Positions 46,801 to 55,454 of a DNA stretch of 64,000 bases are shown here, one piece after another. Position 1 is the stretch's first letter; each line of letters begins with the position of its first letter. Made by a program: the position numbers and the translations under genes. Below the pieces are notes generated by a model, which was not told the DNA's origin, ran no database searches, and saw nothing but the letters and a program-made list of their open reading frames with translations. The stretch covers positions 434,001-498,000 of the forward strand of contig OZ244935.1 of the NCBI GenBank assembly GCA_965222005.1. The letters are read 5' to 3'. Source of the stretch: CBDCTM01 sp965222005 (GTDB taxonomy: Bacteria; Bacteroidota; Bacteroidia; Chitinophagales; Saprospiraceae).

Positions 46801-47440
46801 AAAAATCAAGGCTGAACCTGGTCGGGCTAAAGGGCATTTCCATTCCATTGCACCAAATAAACTCGCCTTGAGGTCCTCTGCTTAGTTTAGCCCTCCTGGG
46901 TTACTGTGGTACTGACTTTGATTTGAACTTCGGTTTGGCTCAAGCAGTATTTGCTGCGGCCATTGCATTTCAATGCCCTTTTTAACGCCAGCCCAGCTTA
47001 TGCCGGAAGATTGGCGAGGCTGGGGGGTGGGTGGGTGGCACAATTAGTCAGCCGGGGCATTCCGCCTTACAGCATTTTCGTAAAGAAAAAGGGGCTTTGC
47101 GAGGCCTAAAGAGCAACCCACGAATAATCCGTCAAGGGAGAAAGTGGTGAAAAGCCGGTGGCTGCGCTGACCTACTGACGCATAGAAACGGCCCCAACAT
47201 TGAAGGCGGATTATGGCTTGGGTTGTGGGCGGCTAGCAGCACCATTTTTAGGAAATGATGTAGAGCGGCGGCGCTTTTTGGTTACTTTTTGCCGCTGTAG
47301 GGAAAAAGTAACAGAAGGTTTTTGTAAAACCCTGCCGCCAAATTTATTCCGAAGCAATCGCAGAAGTAAATGAACCTTTCTTTGTTCTTTTTGGCGGCAG
47401 AGAAAAGACTTTATGTAATTGCCTGCCGGCAGCCTTCTTT
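43893..47440. repeat. Tandem array of 5.2 copies of a 679-bp non-coding repeat
   Basis: Copies begin at 43893, 44572, 45251, 45930, 46608 and 47286 (the last is partial, 155 bp). The first three units are 679 bp. The fourth is 678 because of one missing G near 46548, and the fifth is 678 because of a small change near 46737. The copies otherwise look identical by eye, so the amplification is recent. The unit holds a 10-bp inverted repeat GTTACTTTTT/AAAAAGTAAC (44567-44598 in copy 2), a large hairpin (44042-44085 in copy 1), the palindrome CTGCCGGCAG and a G-rich run. Small frames in both strands repeat with it but show no protein family, so I regard the unit as non-coding. Confidence 0.93.
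44042..44085. repeat. Conserved nested hairpin in each repeat unit (copy 1 shown)
   Basis: A 9-bp perfect stem, CTTCTTTGT (44042-44050) with ACAAAGAAG (44077-44085), encloses an inner stem CCTGC/GCAGG (44054-44058 with 44065-44069). The same element recurs in copies 2-5. The partial sixth copy ends inside the left arm. Confidence 0.7.
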
Positions 47441-47462
47441 TGATGCTTACCTTTACCGAAAA

Positions 47463-48812
47463 ATGTTGAAGCTAAGATTATACATGCCAAAGCGTAGTGA
47501 TAGCTTGCCGGCTGCTTGGCTTGGCCTACTGGCCATACTGCTCATTGGCCTCACCGTCGGACTGGGTTATGGGGTGGAGCAAAGCGATTTTGGCCACCTG
47601 CTGCTATACTACCTGCCTCTCTTTGTCATTTACAGTTACCTGCTACTTATTAAGCCAACTGACAGGCAACTCACCTTTCTCATCGGACTGGGAATAGCTT
47701 TGCGCGCCATTTTGCTCTTCAGCTTTCCCAATCTTTCCGATGATGTATATCGTTTCATCTGGGACGGGCGGCTGATCTTGCAAGGGGTCAGCCCTTTTGC
47801 CGAGTTGCCGGGCTACTATATGCAAGCAGATAATCAACTGGCGGGACTTACGCCTGAGCTGTATGACCAACTCAACTCGCCCGACTACTACACTATCTAC
47901 CCGCCACTTTGCCAGGCTATATTTGCCGGAGCCAATTGGTTGATGCCCTCCAGCCTGTATGGAAGTGCCGTGGTAATGAAACTTGTACTGCTTTGCTTTG
48001 AAGTTGGATCTATCCTGCTGATAACCAAGTTATTGAGCGCTTTCAATTTCGATAAAAAAAACGTATTGATTTATGCGCTCAACCCCCTCCTGATCATCGA
48101 AATAACAGGCAACCTGCATTTTGAAGGAGCCATGATCTTTTTTTTGCTCCTGGCGATATGGCTGTTGCAAAAAGGCCGATGGCAGCTTTCAGCAGTCGCC
48201 TTCGCGCTTTCGGTAGCCAGCAAATTGCTGCCGCTTATCTTTTTGCCTTTCCTTATCCGGCGGCTCGGCTGGCGGCGGAGCCTGGCTTATTTTTCGATTG
48301 TCGGAATTTTGGTGGTGCTGCTTTTTCTACCCTTTCTCAGTATTCAGACCCTGCCCAATTTTGGTAGTAGCCTTGATCTGTATTTTCAAAAATTTGAATT
48401 CAATGCCAGCTTCTACTACCTGCTTCGCTGGCTCGGTCAGCTGCTGAGCGGTTACAACCAAATTGCTATCATCGGCCCGTTATTGGGCAGCATCGTATTG
48501 GCGGGCATCCTTTGGAAAGCTAGCCAGGAGGTCCGGCCCCATTGGCAAAACCTGCCAATCGCTATGCTCTTCGCCAGTAGTTTGTTTCTATTTTGCGCCA
48601 CCACCATTCATCCCTGGTATGTGAGCCTGCCACTGGCAATTTGTGTATTTACCCCTTACCGCTTTCCGGTGATTTGGTCTGGACCGGCTATGCTGACTTA
48701 CATCAATTACAGCTATGAACCCTACCAGGAAAATCTGTGGGTAGTGGCCGTAGAATATCTGCTGGTGTTTGGGGTGCTGTGGCAAGAATGGAGGAGGCTA
48801 TCAGCAACCTGA
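47463..48812 (+). CDS. GT-C-type mannosyltransferase-like membrane protein
   Basis: The protein has about eleven to twelve membrane helices. After the first helices comes SDDVYRFIWDGRLILQGVSPFAELP, a loop with the acidic DD motif typical of polyprenol-phosphate-sugar-dependent GT-C enzymes (PIG-M/MptA-like, GT87-like). Later blocks include YYTIYPPLCQ, NPLLIIEITGNLHFEGAMI and ATTIHPWYVSLPLA. The likely start is 47463 (449 residues) or 47484. An open frame extends upstream to 47370 only because it reads into the repeat array. The GT2 genes on the other side of the array may supply or share the glycan pathway. Confidence 0.78.
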   Translation: MLKLRLYMPKRSDSLPAAWLGLLAILLIGLTVGLGYGVEQSDFGHLLLYYLPLFVIYSYLLLIKPTDRQLTFLIGLGIALRAILLFSFPNLSDDVYRFIWDGRLILQGVSPFAELPGYYMQADNQLAGLTPELYDQLNSPDYYTIYPPLCQAIFAGANWLMPSSLYGSAVVMKLVLLCFEVGSILLITKLLSAFNFDKKNVLIYALNPLLIIEITGNLHFEGAMIFFLLLAIWLLQKGRWQLSAVAFALSVASKLLPLIFLPFLIRRLGWRRSLAYFSIVGILVVLLFLPFLSIQTLPNFGSSLDLYFQKFEFNASFYYLLRWLGQLLSGYNQIAIIGPLLGSIVLAGILWKASQEVRPHWQNLPIAMLFASSLFLFCATTIHPWYVSLPLAICVFTPYRFPVIWSGPAMLTYINYSYEPYQENLWVVAVEYLLVFGVLWQEWRRLSAT

Positions 48813-48852
48813 CTTTTGGAAAATTATTGTTCAAAAAAGGCACCGAAAAAAT

Positions 48853-48882
48853 TTGTTGCCCGAAAATGATGTGTTACATTTG
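48853..48882 (+). promoter_or_regulatory. Bacteroidota-type promoter of the secreted effector-like gene
   Basis: TTG (48853-48855), a 19-base spacer and TACATTTG (48875-48882) match the TTG-N19/20-TAnnTTTG consensus exactly. The implied start near 48889 gives a leader of about 108 nt before the ATG at 48997. The lipoprotein genes downstream overlap or follow closely and may share this transcript. Confidence 0.65.
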
Positions 48883-48996
48883 ACAAGCATTCTTGAACCG
48901 CTGTCTCAATTTTCATGATTTGCCGCTTGCAGCCAATGAGATATTGGGTTTATCATTACCACGGGGTGGCATTATCTTTTTTAAAAAACCGATTTT

Positions 48997-51471
48997 ATGA
49001 AACGAGCCTCCTATTTCCTTTTTTTCATCCTGGTATTTGGTGTCACAACCTGCATAGCCCAAAGCATTGCGACTGCACCACTCATAGTAAACGAAATTGG
49101 GTTTGGACAAAACGGCACATCCAAATATATTGAACTTTTGGTAGTAGGCAATACCAATAATACCAGTCTTTCACCTATAAATTTGGAAGGCTGGATCATC
49201 GACAATGACACCCAAAATGCTACCGGAGATAGTACTTTTCTTATGTTGGGGAGTGCTTTTTCAGCTCTCTTTCCGGGTACGGTTATTTTGATCTATGATG
49301 ATAGCCAATCCAATCCCAACATCAACCAGGCAAATAACGGCACACCTAATGCAGGCGGAATTTACCAGGTACCGGTCAGCAGCAGCAGCCTGACAAAATG
49401 TATAAAAGGTGCATCCTTTGAATGTACAACGACCTCTTCTGCTACCAATTGGGACGCCATTATTCCCATCGACAAAGCAGGTGATGTGGTGCAGATACGA
49501 GATCCTCAGGGAACCCTTTCTTACGCGGTCAACTGGAGTGGTGCCGGTTTTGGCAGTGCCGCAGCGCCTCAGACCATTAGTATTGCGGGCAATGCAGGCA
49601 ATCCCGAAATGCCAGTGGTCTTAAGGGAATGGTGCGACCACTACGAAGTGACCTATGAGCGTACTGCAACAGCTTCTCCGGGGCATTACAATAGCCTGAA
49701 TAATGGCAATTTCATCAATGGCCTGGCCTCTGGTTCGGCTATCTCTTCGCTTTATCTTCACACCGAAGAGCAGGTCTTCCTATCTCCTGAAGACGATTTT
49801 GGCCACATTGATATAGAAGTAGGAGGCGGAGTAGCACCTTACACCGTAGGATGGACAGGACCTTCAAGCGGAAGTATGCCAATCAGCGATGCAGGCACTT
49901 ATCAAATAAGCAACCTGCTTCCCGGGCATTATGTAATCACTATCATTGATTCAAAAAATTGCTCAAAGACCAAAGCCGTATGGCTCCGCATTACCGATGA
50001 GCAAACGATCTGTCAAGGCGAGTGTATAGAAATAGGAGAACCAACCTTTGAATGCTTTCATTGGGAACCCAAAGAAGGATTGCTAAACCCCAACGAAAGT
50101 GTGACGGATGCCTGCCCACAGGAACCCACCACATATACCCTGACTATCATTGATGCCGAAGGAAATATTGTCAGCCAAAACAAATATGAAGTAGAGGTGA
50201 TCCAGTTGGAGGTAGAGATCAACCCTGACCCGGCCGTGCTTTGCGACGGTAGCACGGTAGAACTAGTTGCTACGCCTGGTTATAGTACATACGCCTGGTC
50301 CAATACCACTGGTACCTTTTCCGGTAGCGGAGAGGTGGTTGAAGTGTCGGAGGCAGGAAATTATAGCGTGACGGTGACGGATGAGCAGGGATGTAGCGGG
50401 GTGGCAGATGCTGAAATAGTTTTAGTAAATGATATACAATCATTCAGAGAATACCTGGATTTAGATGGTTATTGCTGTATCCCAGTTGATGATTTGATTT
50501 ATACCCCCTATCAAAATGCAGGTAATATTGTTAATGAGAAAGCACAATTAACAATAGAGTATCAAGGGCAAATCGTTGACGTTAATGCCGACCTTAACAC
50601 TTATTTAGGTGCATTGGCCAATCATCTTAGTGCTGTAAAAGGAGAAATCTCTTTTTATGATGAAACCAATTTAGATTGTAATAACTTACCCTTGAAAGGA
50701 TCTCGAAATTTAGCTGAGGAGTATTTATACAAAGTAAATGTGATTGGCACAATTGCCGCAGATGGGAGCAAAACACTGTGCATAAAAATTGACAATAATT
50801 TACCTCCACCAGCGCTACCAGATGGAACTAACACACTTTATTTGATAGAACTGGCAGGGGCAGGAGTAAGTATGCAAGGAGTGAAAAACTGGATTAATCA
50901 CTATTTTGATGTTCTTTATAGTGTTCCTTGCCCAGGCGGGAACCAAAAAAATCTTGAAATTGAAATAGTGGACTTCGTTCCTCAAGACCAATTAAAAAGT
51001 AGTGATGCTTTATCTTTAATCGGTAATGGAAGCGGAGTGTATGGTAGTGAAATTGTAACCATGGCTTCGAATTACTGCGGTATAATCAATGAAGAAGATG
51101 TAGAAAACTGGCTAATTGGTGGCAACTCTTTGGAGCAGGGACAATCAGATGGAAGGCGACAAATCAGTTATGCCAGAACTGATCTTATCGACAATAACGT
51201 GCTGAACGATTACAAATGCTCTACTAAAGAGCAGTTAGTTGGTTTTTTAGTTTTTCATGCAATGGGGCATAATGCAGGAATCACACATGGTGTTGGAACC
51301 AATCAAGGTTCTGGTTATATGGATGAAGGAAAATGTATCCCGTGGTGGTTAGGCAAATGGCCCTCAACTTGCATTAACTTTCCTAACAATAGTCCTTATG
51401 CTTCTTTGGGTGAATTAATAACTAATACCTCTTGTCATATCATTGAAAAAGTAAAAACTCGCTTTAAATGA
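48997..51471 (+). CDS. Secreted lamin-tail/PKD-SprB protein with a C-terminal metzincin-like domain (putative polymorphic effector)
   Basis: The 824-residue protein has a signal peptide (to about TCIAQ), a lamin-tail domain (about 25-225, with LIVNEIGFGQNGTSKYIELL, shown in part) and SprB/PKD-like modules (about 245-470, for example AGNYSVTVTDEQGCSGVADA). From about residue 474 the coding DNA becomes visibly more A/T-rich and the sequence is unrelated to the rest. This C-terminal domain carries H754-A-M-G-H758-N-A-G-I-T-H764-G and M775 in SGYMDEG, the zinc and Met-turn pattern of metzincin metalloproteases, but the catalytic Glu is Ala755. There is no T9SS sorting domain. The stop codon overlaps the ATG of a lipoprotein gene by 4 bases. 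I infer an effector whose C-terminus was exchanged; activity is doubtful because of Ala755. Confidence 0.75.
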   Translation: MKRASYFLFFILVFGVTTCIAQSIATAPLIVNEIGFGQNGTSKYIELLVVGNTNNTSLSPINLEGWIIDNDTQNATGDSTFLMLGSAFSALFPGTVILIYDDSQSNPNINQANNGTPNAGGIYQVPVSSSSLTKCIKGASFECTTTSSATNWDAIIPIDKAGDVVQIRDPQGTLSYAVNWSGAGFGSAAAPQTISIAGNAGNPEMPVVLREWCDHYEVTYERTATASPGHYNSLNNGNFINGLASGSAISSLYLHTEEQVFLSPEDDFGHIDIEVGGGVAPYTVGWTGPSSGSMPISDAGTYQISNLLPGHYVITIIDSKNCSKTKAVWLRITDEQTICQGECIEIGEPTFECFHWEPKEGLLNPNESVTDACPQEPTTYTLTIIDAEGNIVSQNKYEVEVIQLEVEINPDPAVLCDGSTVELVATPGYSTYAWSNTTGTFSGSGEVVEVSEAGNYSVTVTDEQGCSGVADAEIVLVNDIQSFREYLDLDGYCCIPVDDLIYTPYQNAGNIVNEKAQLTIEYQGQIVDVNADLNTYLGALANHLSAVKGEISFYDETNLDCNNLPLKGSRNLAEEYLYKVNVIGTIAADGSKTLCIKIDNNLPPPALPDGTNTLYLIELAGAGVSMQGVKNWINHYFDVLYSVPCPGGNQKNLEIEIVDFVPQDQLKSSDALSLIGNGSGVYGSEIVTMASNYCGIINEEDVENWLIGGNSLEQGQSDGRRQISYARTDLIDNNVLNDYKCSTKEQLVGFLVFHAMGHNAGITHGVGTNQGSGYMDEGKCIPWWLGKWPSTCINFPNNSPYASLGELITNTSCHIIEKVKTRFK

Positions 51472-52079
51472 CATTTCCTGTATTACAGCTACTAACGATA
51501 GCTACATTTTTCTTCTTAAGTTTATTTTCTTGCAAAATAAACAATGATGCGCATCAATTTTTAATAGACAATAGTTATGTTAAATGCCAACTGATCATTC
51601 CTTCGCATTATACCTATTATGAATTAGATTTCTCTCATGAGATTGGACAAGAATATATCACTGGCTTTTTCTTGGAAGATTCGCTCGCCAAGGCAAGATT
51701 GTACATAAAGTATTACAAACCTAATCCCTCAAAAGAATTTGAGGTAGGAGACATTTATTTAAGATATGGATTTCCTCAAAATATGGATCCCTGTATGACA
51801 ATATTAGGTAAGTATGCTGATTACAAAAAAAGAGTTAGTAATGTTGATTTTATGAAACCATTTAATGACAGCACTCTTCACCTTGGCAAATATTATATTA
51901 TCAATTCTGTTAACGGAATTATCAACATTCAGTTTGGTAAAGAAGTAAAAAAGGACAGCTTAGATTACAATAAAATAATTAAAGAATTAAATGAGCTAGG
52001 CAACAATATAGAATTCAGAATCTTGGAAATTAAGGCTCCTTTAAAAGAACTCATTAAGAAATATAAAACGAAGAATTAG
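51468..52079 (+). CDS. Small lipoprotein, putative immunity protein
   Basis: The 203-residue protein has a lipoprotein signal (LSLFSC, Cys22), so the mature form is membrane-anchored outside the cytoplasm. The body has no recognised domain. Its C-terminal pattern FGKEVKKDSLDYNKIIKELNELGNNIEFRI is shown here in part (FGKEVKKDSLDYNKIIKELN) and recurs twice in the next lipoprotein. The ATG overlaps the stop codon of the metzincin-like gene (ATGA), so the two are translationally coupled. Immunity to a periplasm-acting effector is inferred from the overlap, the location signal and the remnant of an effector tip at its 3' end (52073-52132). Confidence 0.6.
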   Translation: MTFPVLQLLTIATFFFLSLFSCKINNDAHQFLIDNSYVKCQLIIPSHYTYYELDFSHEIGQEYITGFFLEDSLAKARLYIKYYKPNPSKEFEVGDIYLRYGFPQNMDPCMTILGKYADYKKRVSNVDFMKPFNDSTLHLGKYYIINSVNGIINIQFGKEVKKDSLDYNKIIKELNELGNNIEFRILEIKAPLKELIKKYKTKN

Positions 52080-52132
52080 TGACCAAGACTGACTACCGGA
52101 TTATAGAAAAAGTTAAAACTCGCTTCCAATAA
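52073..52132 (+). pseudogene. Remnant of an effector C-terminal tip
   Basis: The frame at 52073-52132 reads EELVTKTDYRIIEKVKTRF and ends in Q and a stop (TAA 52130-52132). It matches the last 20 residues of the metzincin-like protein (GELITNTSCHIIEKVKTRF, then K) at 13 of 20 positions, with mostly conservative changes elsewhere. It has no start codon of its own, and its first codons overlap the end of the first lipoprotein gene in another frame. The next lipoprotein ATG begins at 52134, one base after its stop. I interpret it as the tail of an older effector allele left beside its immunity gene. Confidence 0.7.
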
Positions 52133-52133
52133 T

Positions 52134-53276
52134 ATGAATTTGCTCGCAAAACTTTTTACGTTGTTGTTTTTACCTTTTTTGCATTTCTCTTGTAACATAA
52201 GCACTTCGAATTACAATTACCACAAATTTGAGTTAAATAGCGCAGACTCCATTAATTTAGAAATATATTGGCCCTATACTACTCATATTCGAACCCCTAA
52301 AGAAACTGCAAATAGATACCACTTAATGGATAGTATGAAATCCGCTGAATTATTGGTGATTTACAACCCTCAAAAAAGAACTCTACAAGATTCTAAGCAA
52401 TGGAAGAAATATTTTAATAAAATCAATAACAGTGACACTTGCGTCATTGAAAAGCGAATTGACCTACACATGAATAAGATTAATATTGATTACTATATAA
52501 AGCACTCTGACAAAAAGCTCTATACATATTTTAAAAATATGACAATGGTTATGCCACATGGAGAGCTGGAATTACACTTTAATCGAACCGTGAAGGGAGA
52601 TAGCTTTGCCATTAAAAAGGTAAAAGAGGAGTTGAATGCAATGGAAAAAATTTCCATTATAAATAGCAATAGCACTCTCATTAAAGAGAAATCTAAAACA
52701 ACAAATTCTGAACCTTTAGACAGCCTTCGTATAAGGAAAAAAACAATTAATATAGATGATGAGCTGATTTCTTGTCAAATTGACGTACCCTGGCCGTTCA
52801 ATTATATCCCTATATCTTCAAGTAATCAGTTTTCTTATGTAAACAATTCATTTAGCTCCTTCAACTTTAAGGATACTGTCAATAATGCTTCTTTAGAAGT
52901 GGAGCATTATTATTTTACTTCCCCCTTTCATTCCAACACTATAGAAAAAGAATTTGATAATTGGTGCTACCTAGAACGTGGTTTATTAAAAAAATTACAC
53001 CGAATTCTTTTATTAAAAGAATTTGACGTTAACAACAAAAAGTATAGTAGACGAGATATGCTGATTTTTCCTAACGATGGGACTGTTCGGCATTGGACAA
53101 GATTCTTTTTTTACAGAACAGAAGGTTTTTTTTCAATTAACTACAGCCAGTCTATTCCTTTAAACAACCTTGATTATTATCAATTGATATCAGAATTGAA
53201 TTTATATAAAAATATAAACATAAGCGTCACCCGGAGAAAACAAAAACTAGTTCAGTTACTAGAAAAATCCGGGTAA
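52134..53276 (+). CDS. Lipoprotein with two copies of the putative immunity domain
   Basis: The 380-residue protein has a lipoprotein signal (LHFSC, Cys20) and two related halves. The first (about 25-175) ends with FNRTVKGDSFAIKKVKEELN. The second (about 205-370) has DVPWPFNYIP and ends with SQSIPLNNLDYYQLISELN. Both parallel the end of the preceding 203-residue lipoprotein, and WPY/WPFNY motifs occur at similar points. So three copies of one domain occur in the two genes. The coding sequence is A/T-rich compared with the housekeeping part of the window. An immunity role is inferred from context, and I recognise no known domain. Confidence 0.6.
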   Translation: MNLLAKLFTLLFLPFLHFSCNISTSNYNYHKFELNSADSINLEIYWPYTTHIRTPKETANRYHLMDSMKSAELLVIYNPQKRTLQDSKQWKKYFNKINNSDTCVIEKRIDLHMNKINIDYYIKHSDKKLYTYFKNMTMVMPHGELELHFNRTVKGDSFAIKKVKEELNAMEKISIINSNSTLIKEKSKTTNSEPLDSLRIRKKTINIDDELISCQIDVPWPFNYIPISSSNQFSYVNNSFSSFNFKDTVNNASLEVEHYYFTSPFHSNTIEKEFDNWCYLERGLLKKLHRILLLKEFDVNNKKYSRRDMLIFPNDGTVRHWTRFFFYRTEGFFSINYSQSIPLNNLDYYQLISELNLYKNINISVTRRKQKLVQLLEKSG

Positions 53277-53342
53277 GATAGCATGGCATCTGCCGAATTG
53301 TAGCCATAGGCTAAGAATTAGACCATTTAAAACCACCTACTT

Positions 53343-55454
53343 ATGCATAAACTATTATCTGTATTTGTATTATCCATACTGTTTGTCGGTAATGCTTATT
53401 GCGAAATCGATATCCTCCATATCACGCAATCCTCTGCCAGCAGTTGCACCGGAGCTATGGAAATTATAGCAGAAGGCACTGCCGGACCATTTTCCATTGT
53501 GGTACTGGGGATAGAGGACAATGGCAATACGACTATCATTGAGTCGGCCAGCAATATCAATGGAACTTATATCACATCCACTCCACTTTGCCCTGGCCAG
53601 TACGATATCATCATCACCAATGCTTATGGGTGCAGTACTACACTAACTGCTGAAGTAATAGCGTGTGGTACGATTATCATTGAAGAAGGTAACCTTAACC
53701 CGAGTATTCATCAACCATCTGCTTGTGGTGCAGAGGATGGTGATTTCCACTTTAATCCTGGGCCTATAGGTGGTTCTGGAGGTTATACTTATATCTGGAG
53801 TAATGGAGCTACTGATTTAAATATTGGATACCTCGGAGTAGGCACCTATACCCTCACCATAACAGACAGCGAAGGCTGTACCGCCGTATTCAGTTATGAA
53901 ATGCCCGGACCTAATGTGCCGGAGCTCATCACCGAAGCAACGGATGTGCAAGCTGCCTGCCTAAGCGTAGCTAATGGCTTCATTGGCATAGGAGTGTATC
54001 CCAACAATAGCGGGCCTTATGATTTTGTCTGGAGCAATGGCCACACTACCGTAGGAGATTTTCTAAGCAGTCTGGAAAATATTGCCGGAGGCACTTATAC
54101 CGTTACTATCACCAATCAGGATGGGGGTTGTACAAGCAGCGAAACATTTACTGTGACGGAAGTACCGGACGAAGGTCCTTTTTCCATTTCAGGTCAATCT
54201 GCCAACACCTGTCCCAACGAAAATACAGGTTCTGTCAATACTACGGTATCTGGCGGGAATCCGCCTTATGAAATTGTTTGGAGCAATGGTATGACGGGGG
54301 CTGTAGTTACTACACTGGCAGCCGGTTCATATTCTGTTACTGCTACTGATTATTGCGACAGAACACAAACTGCTTCATTTAGTGTAGGTACTTTCCCGAC
54401 CATGACGATCACGCTGGAGTCTATTAGCGGCTGTCCTGAAACGGGAATTATTGATGTGAGTGTTGCCGGAGGCAGCCCGCCTTATACTTTTGCCTGGAGC
54501 AATGGCCAAAATACGGAAGACGCTACCAATGTGGATAATGGCACGATAGAATTGGTAGTAACTGATAGTGAGGGATGCACGGACTTGGGGAGTTATGACG
54601 TACAGTTGGGAGAGGTGGAAGTGATCAACGAAGATCCTCCTTGTGAAGGGTTTGATGATGGTAGTGTGACTTTATTAATTTCAAAACCAAACAATCTTGA
54701 TCCATCGGAAATCGAGATATTTCTTGAAGGATTTCCTTATCCTTTTGATCCTCCATTTTATCCAGCTGAATTACTCCTTACAGGCTTATCTTCAGAAACA
54801 GATTATACTGTTGACGCAACAATTGGCAACTGTGATTTTTCTATAACTTTTAATCTGGAAGCTGTGCCTACAGATAAAGAGTTTTTAAGTGAAAGCGGTA
54901 TTTGTTATTATGAAGAGAGCTGCGATGAAGTTATTTTAGGAACATACGAAGAGTTGCCAACTTATGATTATAATGCTGCAACTGGAGGCTTGTTTGAAGG
55001 CAAATGTAAACTGCCCGTTTACTGTGATGGCATGAAAACCCGAGATATTAAAATCCCAAAGAGAAAAGAAAAGGCGGGGAGGTATTGGGTCACTTTGATG
55101 GCAGCGGAATCTTTCATAAATAATTCTATAGTTTTTGGTAATTTATTGAATAGATATACTACATTAGGGTTGGAGCCTTGTGATGTTGTAAAGTATTGTC
55201 CTACAAGTTTTGAAATTATATCAAGTAGTCATCCCCTAATATTTAATGGGTCTGGGAGTGGTAGTCATCCAACGCCAAATACTAGTACAGGATGCTTTGA
55301 TGTAAAATGCCATAGTTGGCTTGTTTCTGATTATTCCGTTTGTCCAAATACACTAAATTTACTAGGCATTGGTGGCTTCGATAACGAATTAATCAATTGT
55401 ACTCCTCAGCAATTTAGAATTTTTCTGATTATAACGGATTGCATTGATTCCTAA
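53343..55454 (+). pseudogene. 5' part of a T9SS cargo gene split by an insertion sequence
   Basis: True coding ends at 55424 (694 codons); the ORF then runs ten codons into the insertion sequence. The product has a signal peptide (to about NAYCE) and at least five SprB-like repeats (about 25-435), each with WSNG and a T-x-T-D-x-x-G-C end (TLTITDSEGC). From about residue 440 follows an A/T-rich, Cys-rich region I do not recognise (GICYYEESCDEVILGTYEE...). Joining codon 694 to 56728 restores a continuous frame into the part with the sorting domain, giving about 1,341 residues. The intact gene was most likely a surface adhesin or effector of the SprB type. Confidence 0.8.

Noticed and set aside
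43839..47440. Repeated small frames (about 64 and 103 codons) in the tandem array
   Set aside because: They recur only because the DNA unit recurs. There is no conserved domain or ribosome-binding site, and copies 5-6 disrupt one of them with a stop.
43893..47440. CRISPR array
   Set aside because: The repeat unit is 679 bp with no spacers and no cas genes nearby.
48997..51471. Calling the 824-residue protein an active metalloprotease
   Set aside because: The zinc-site histidines and Met-turn are present, but the catalytic Glu is Ala, so activity cannot be claimed.
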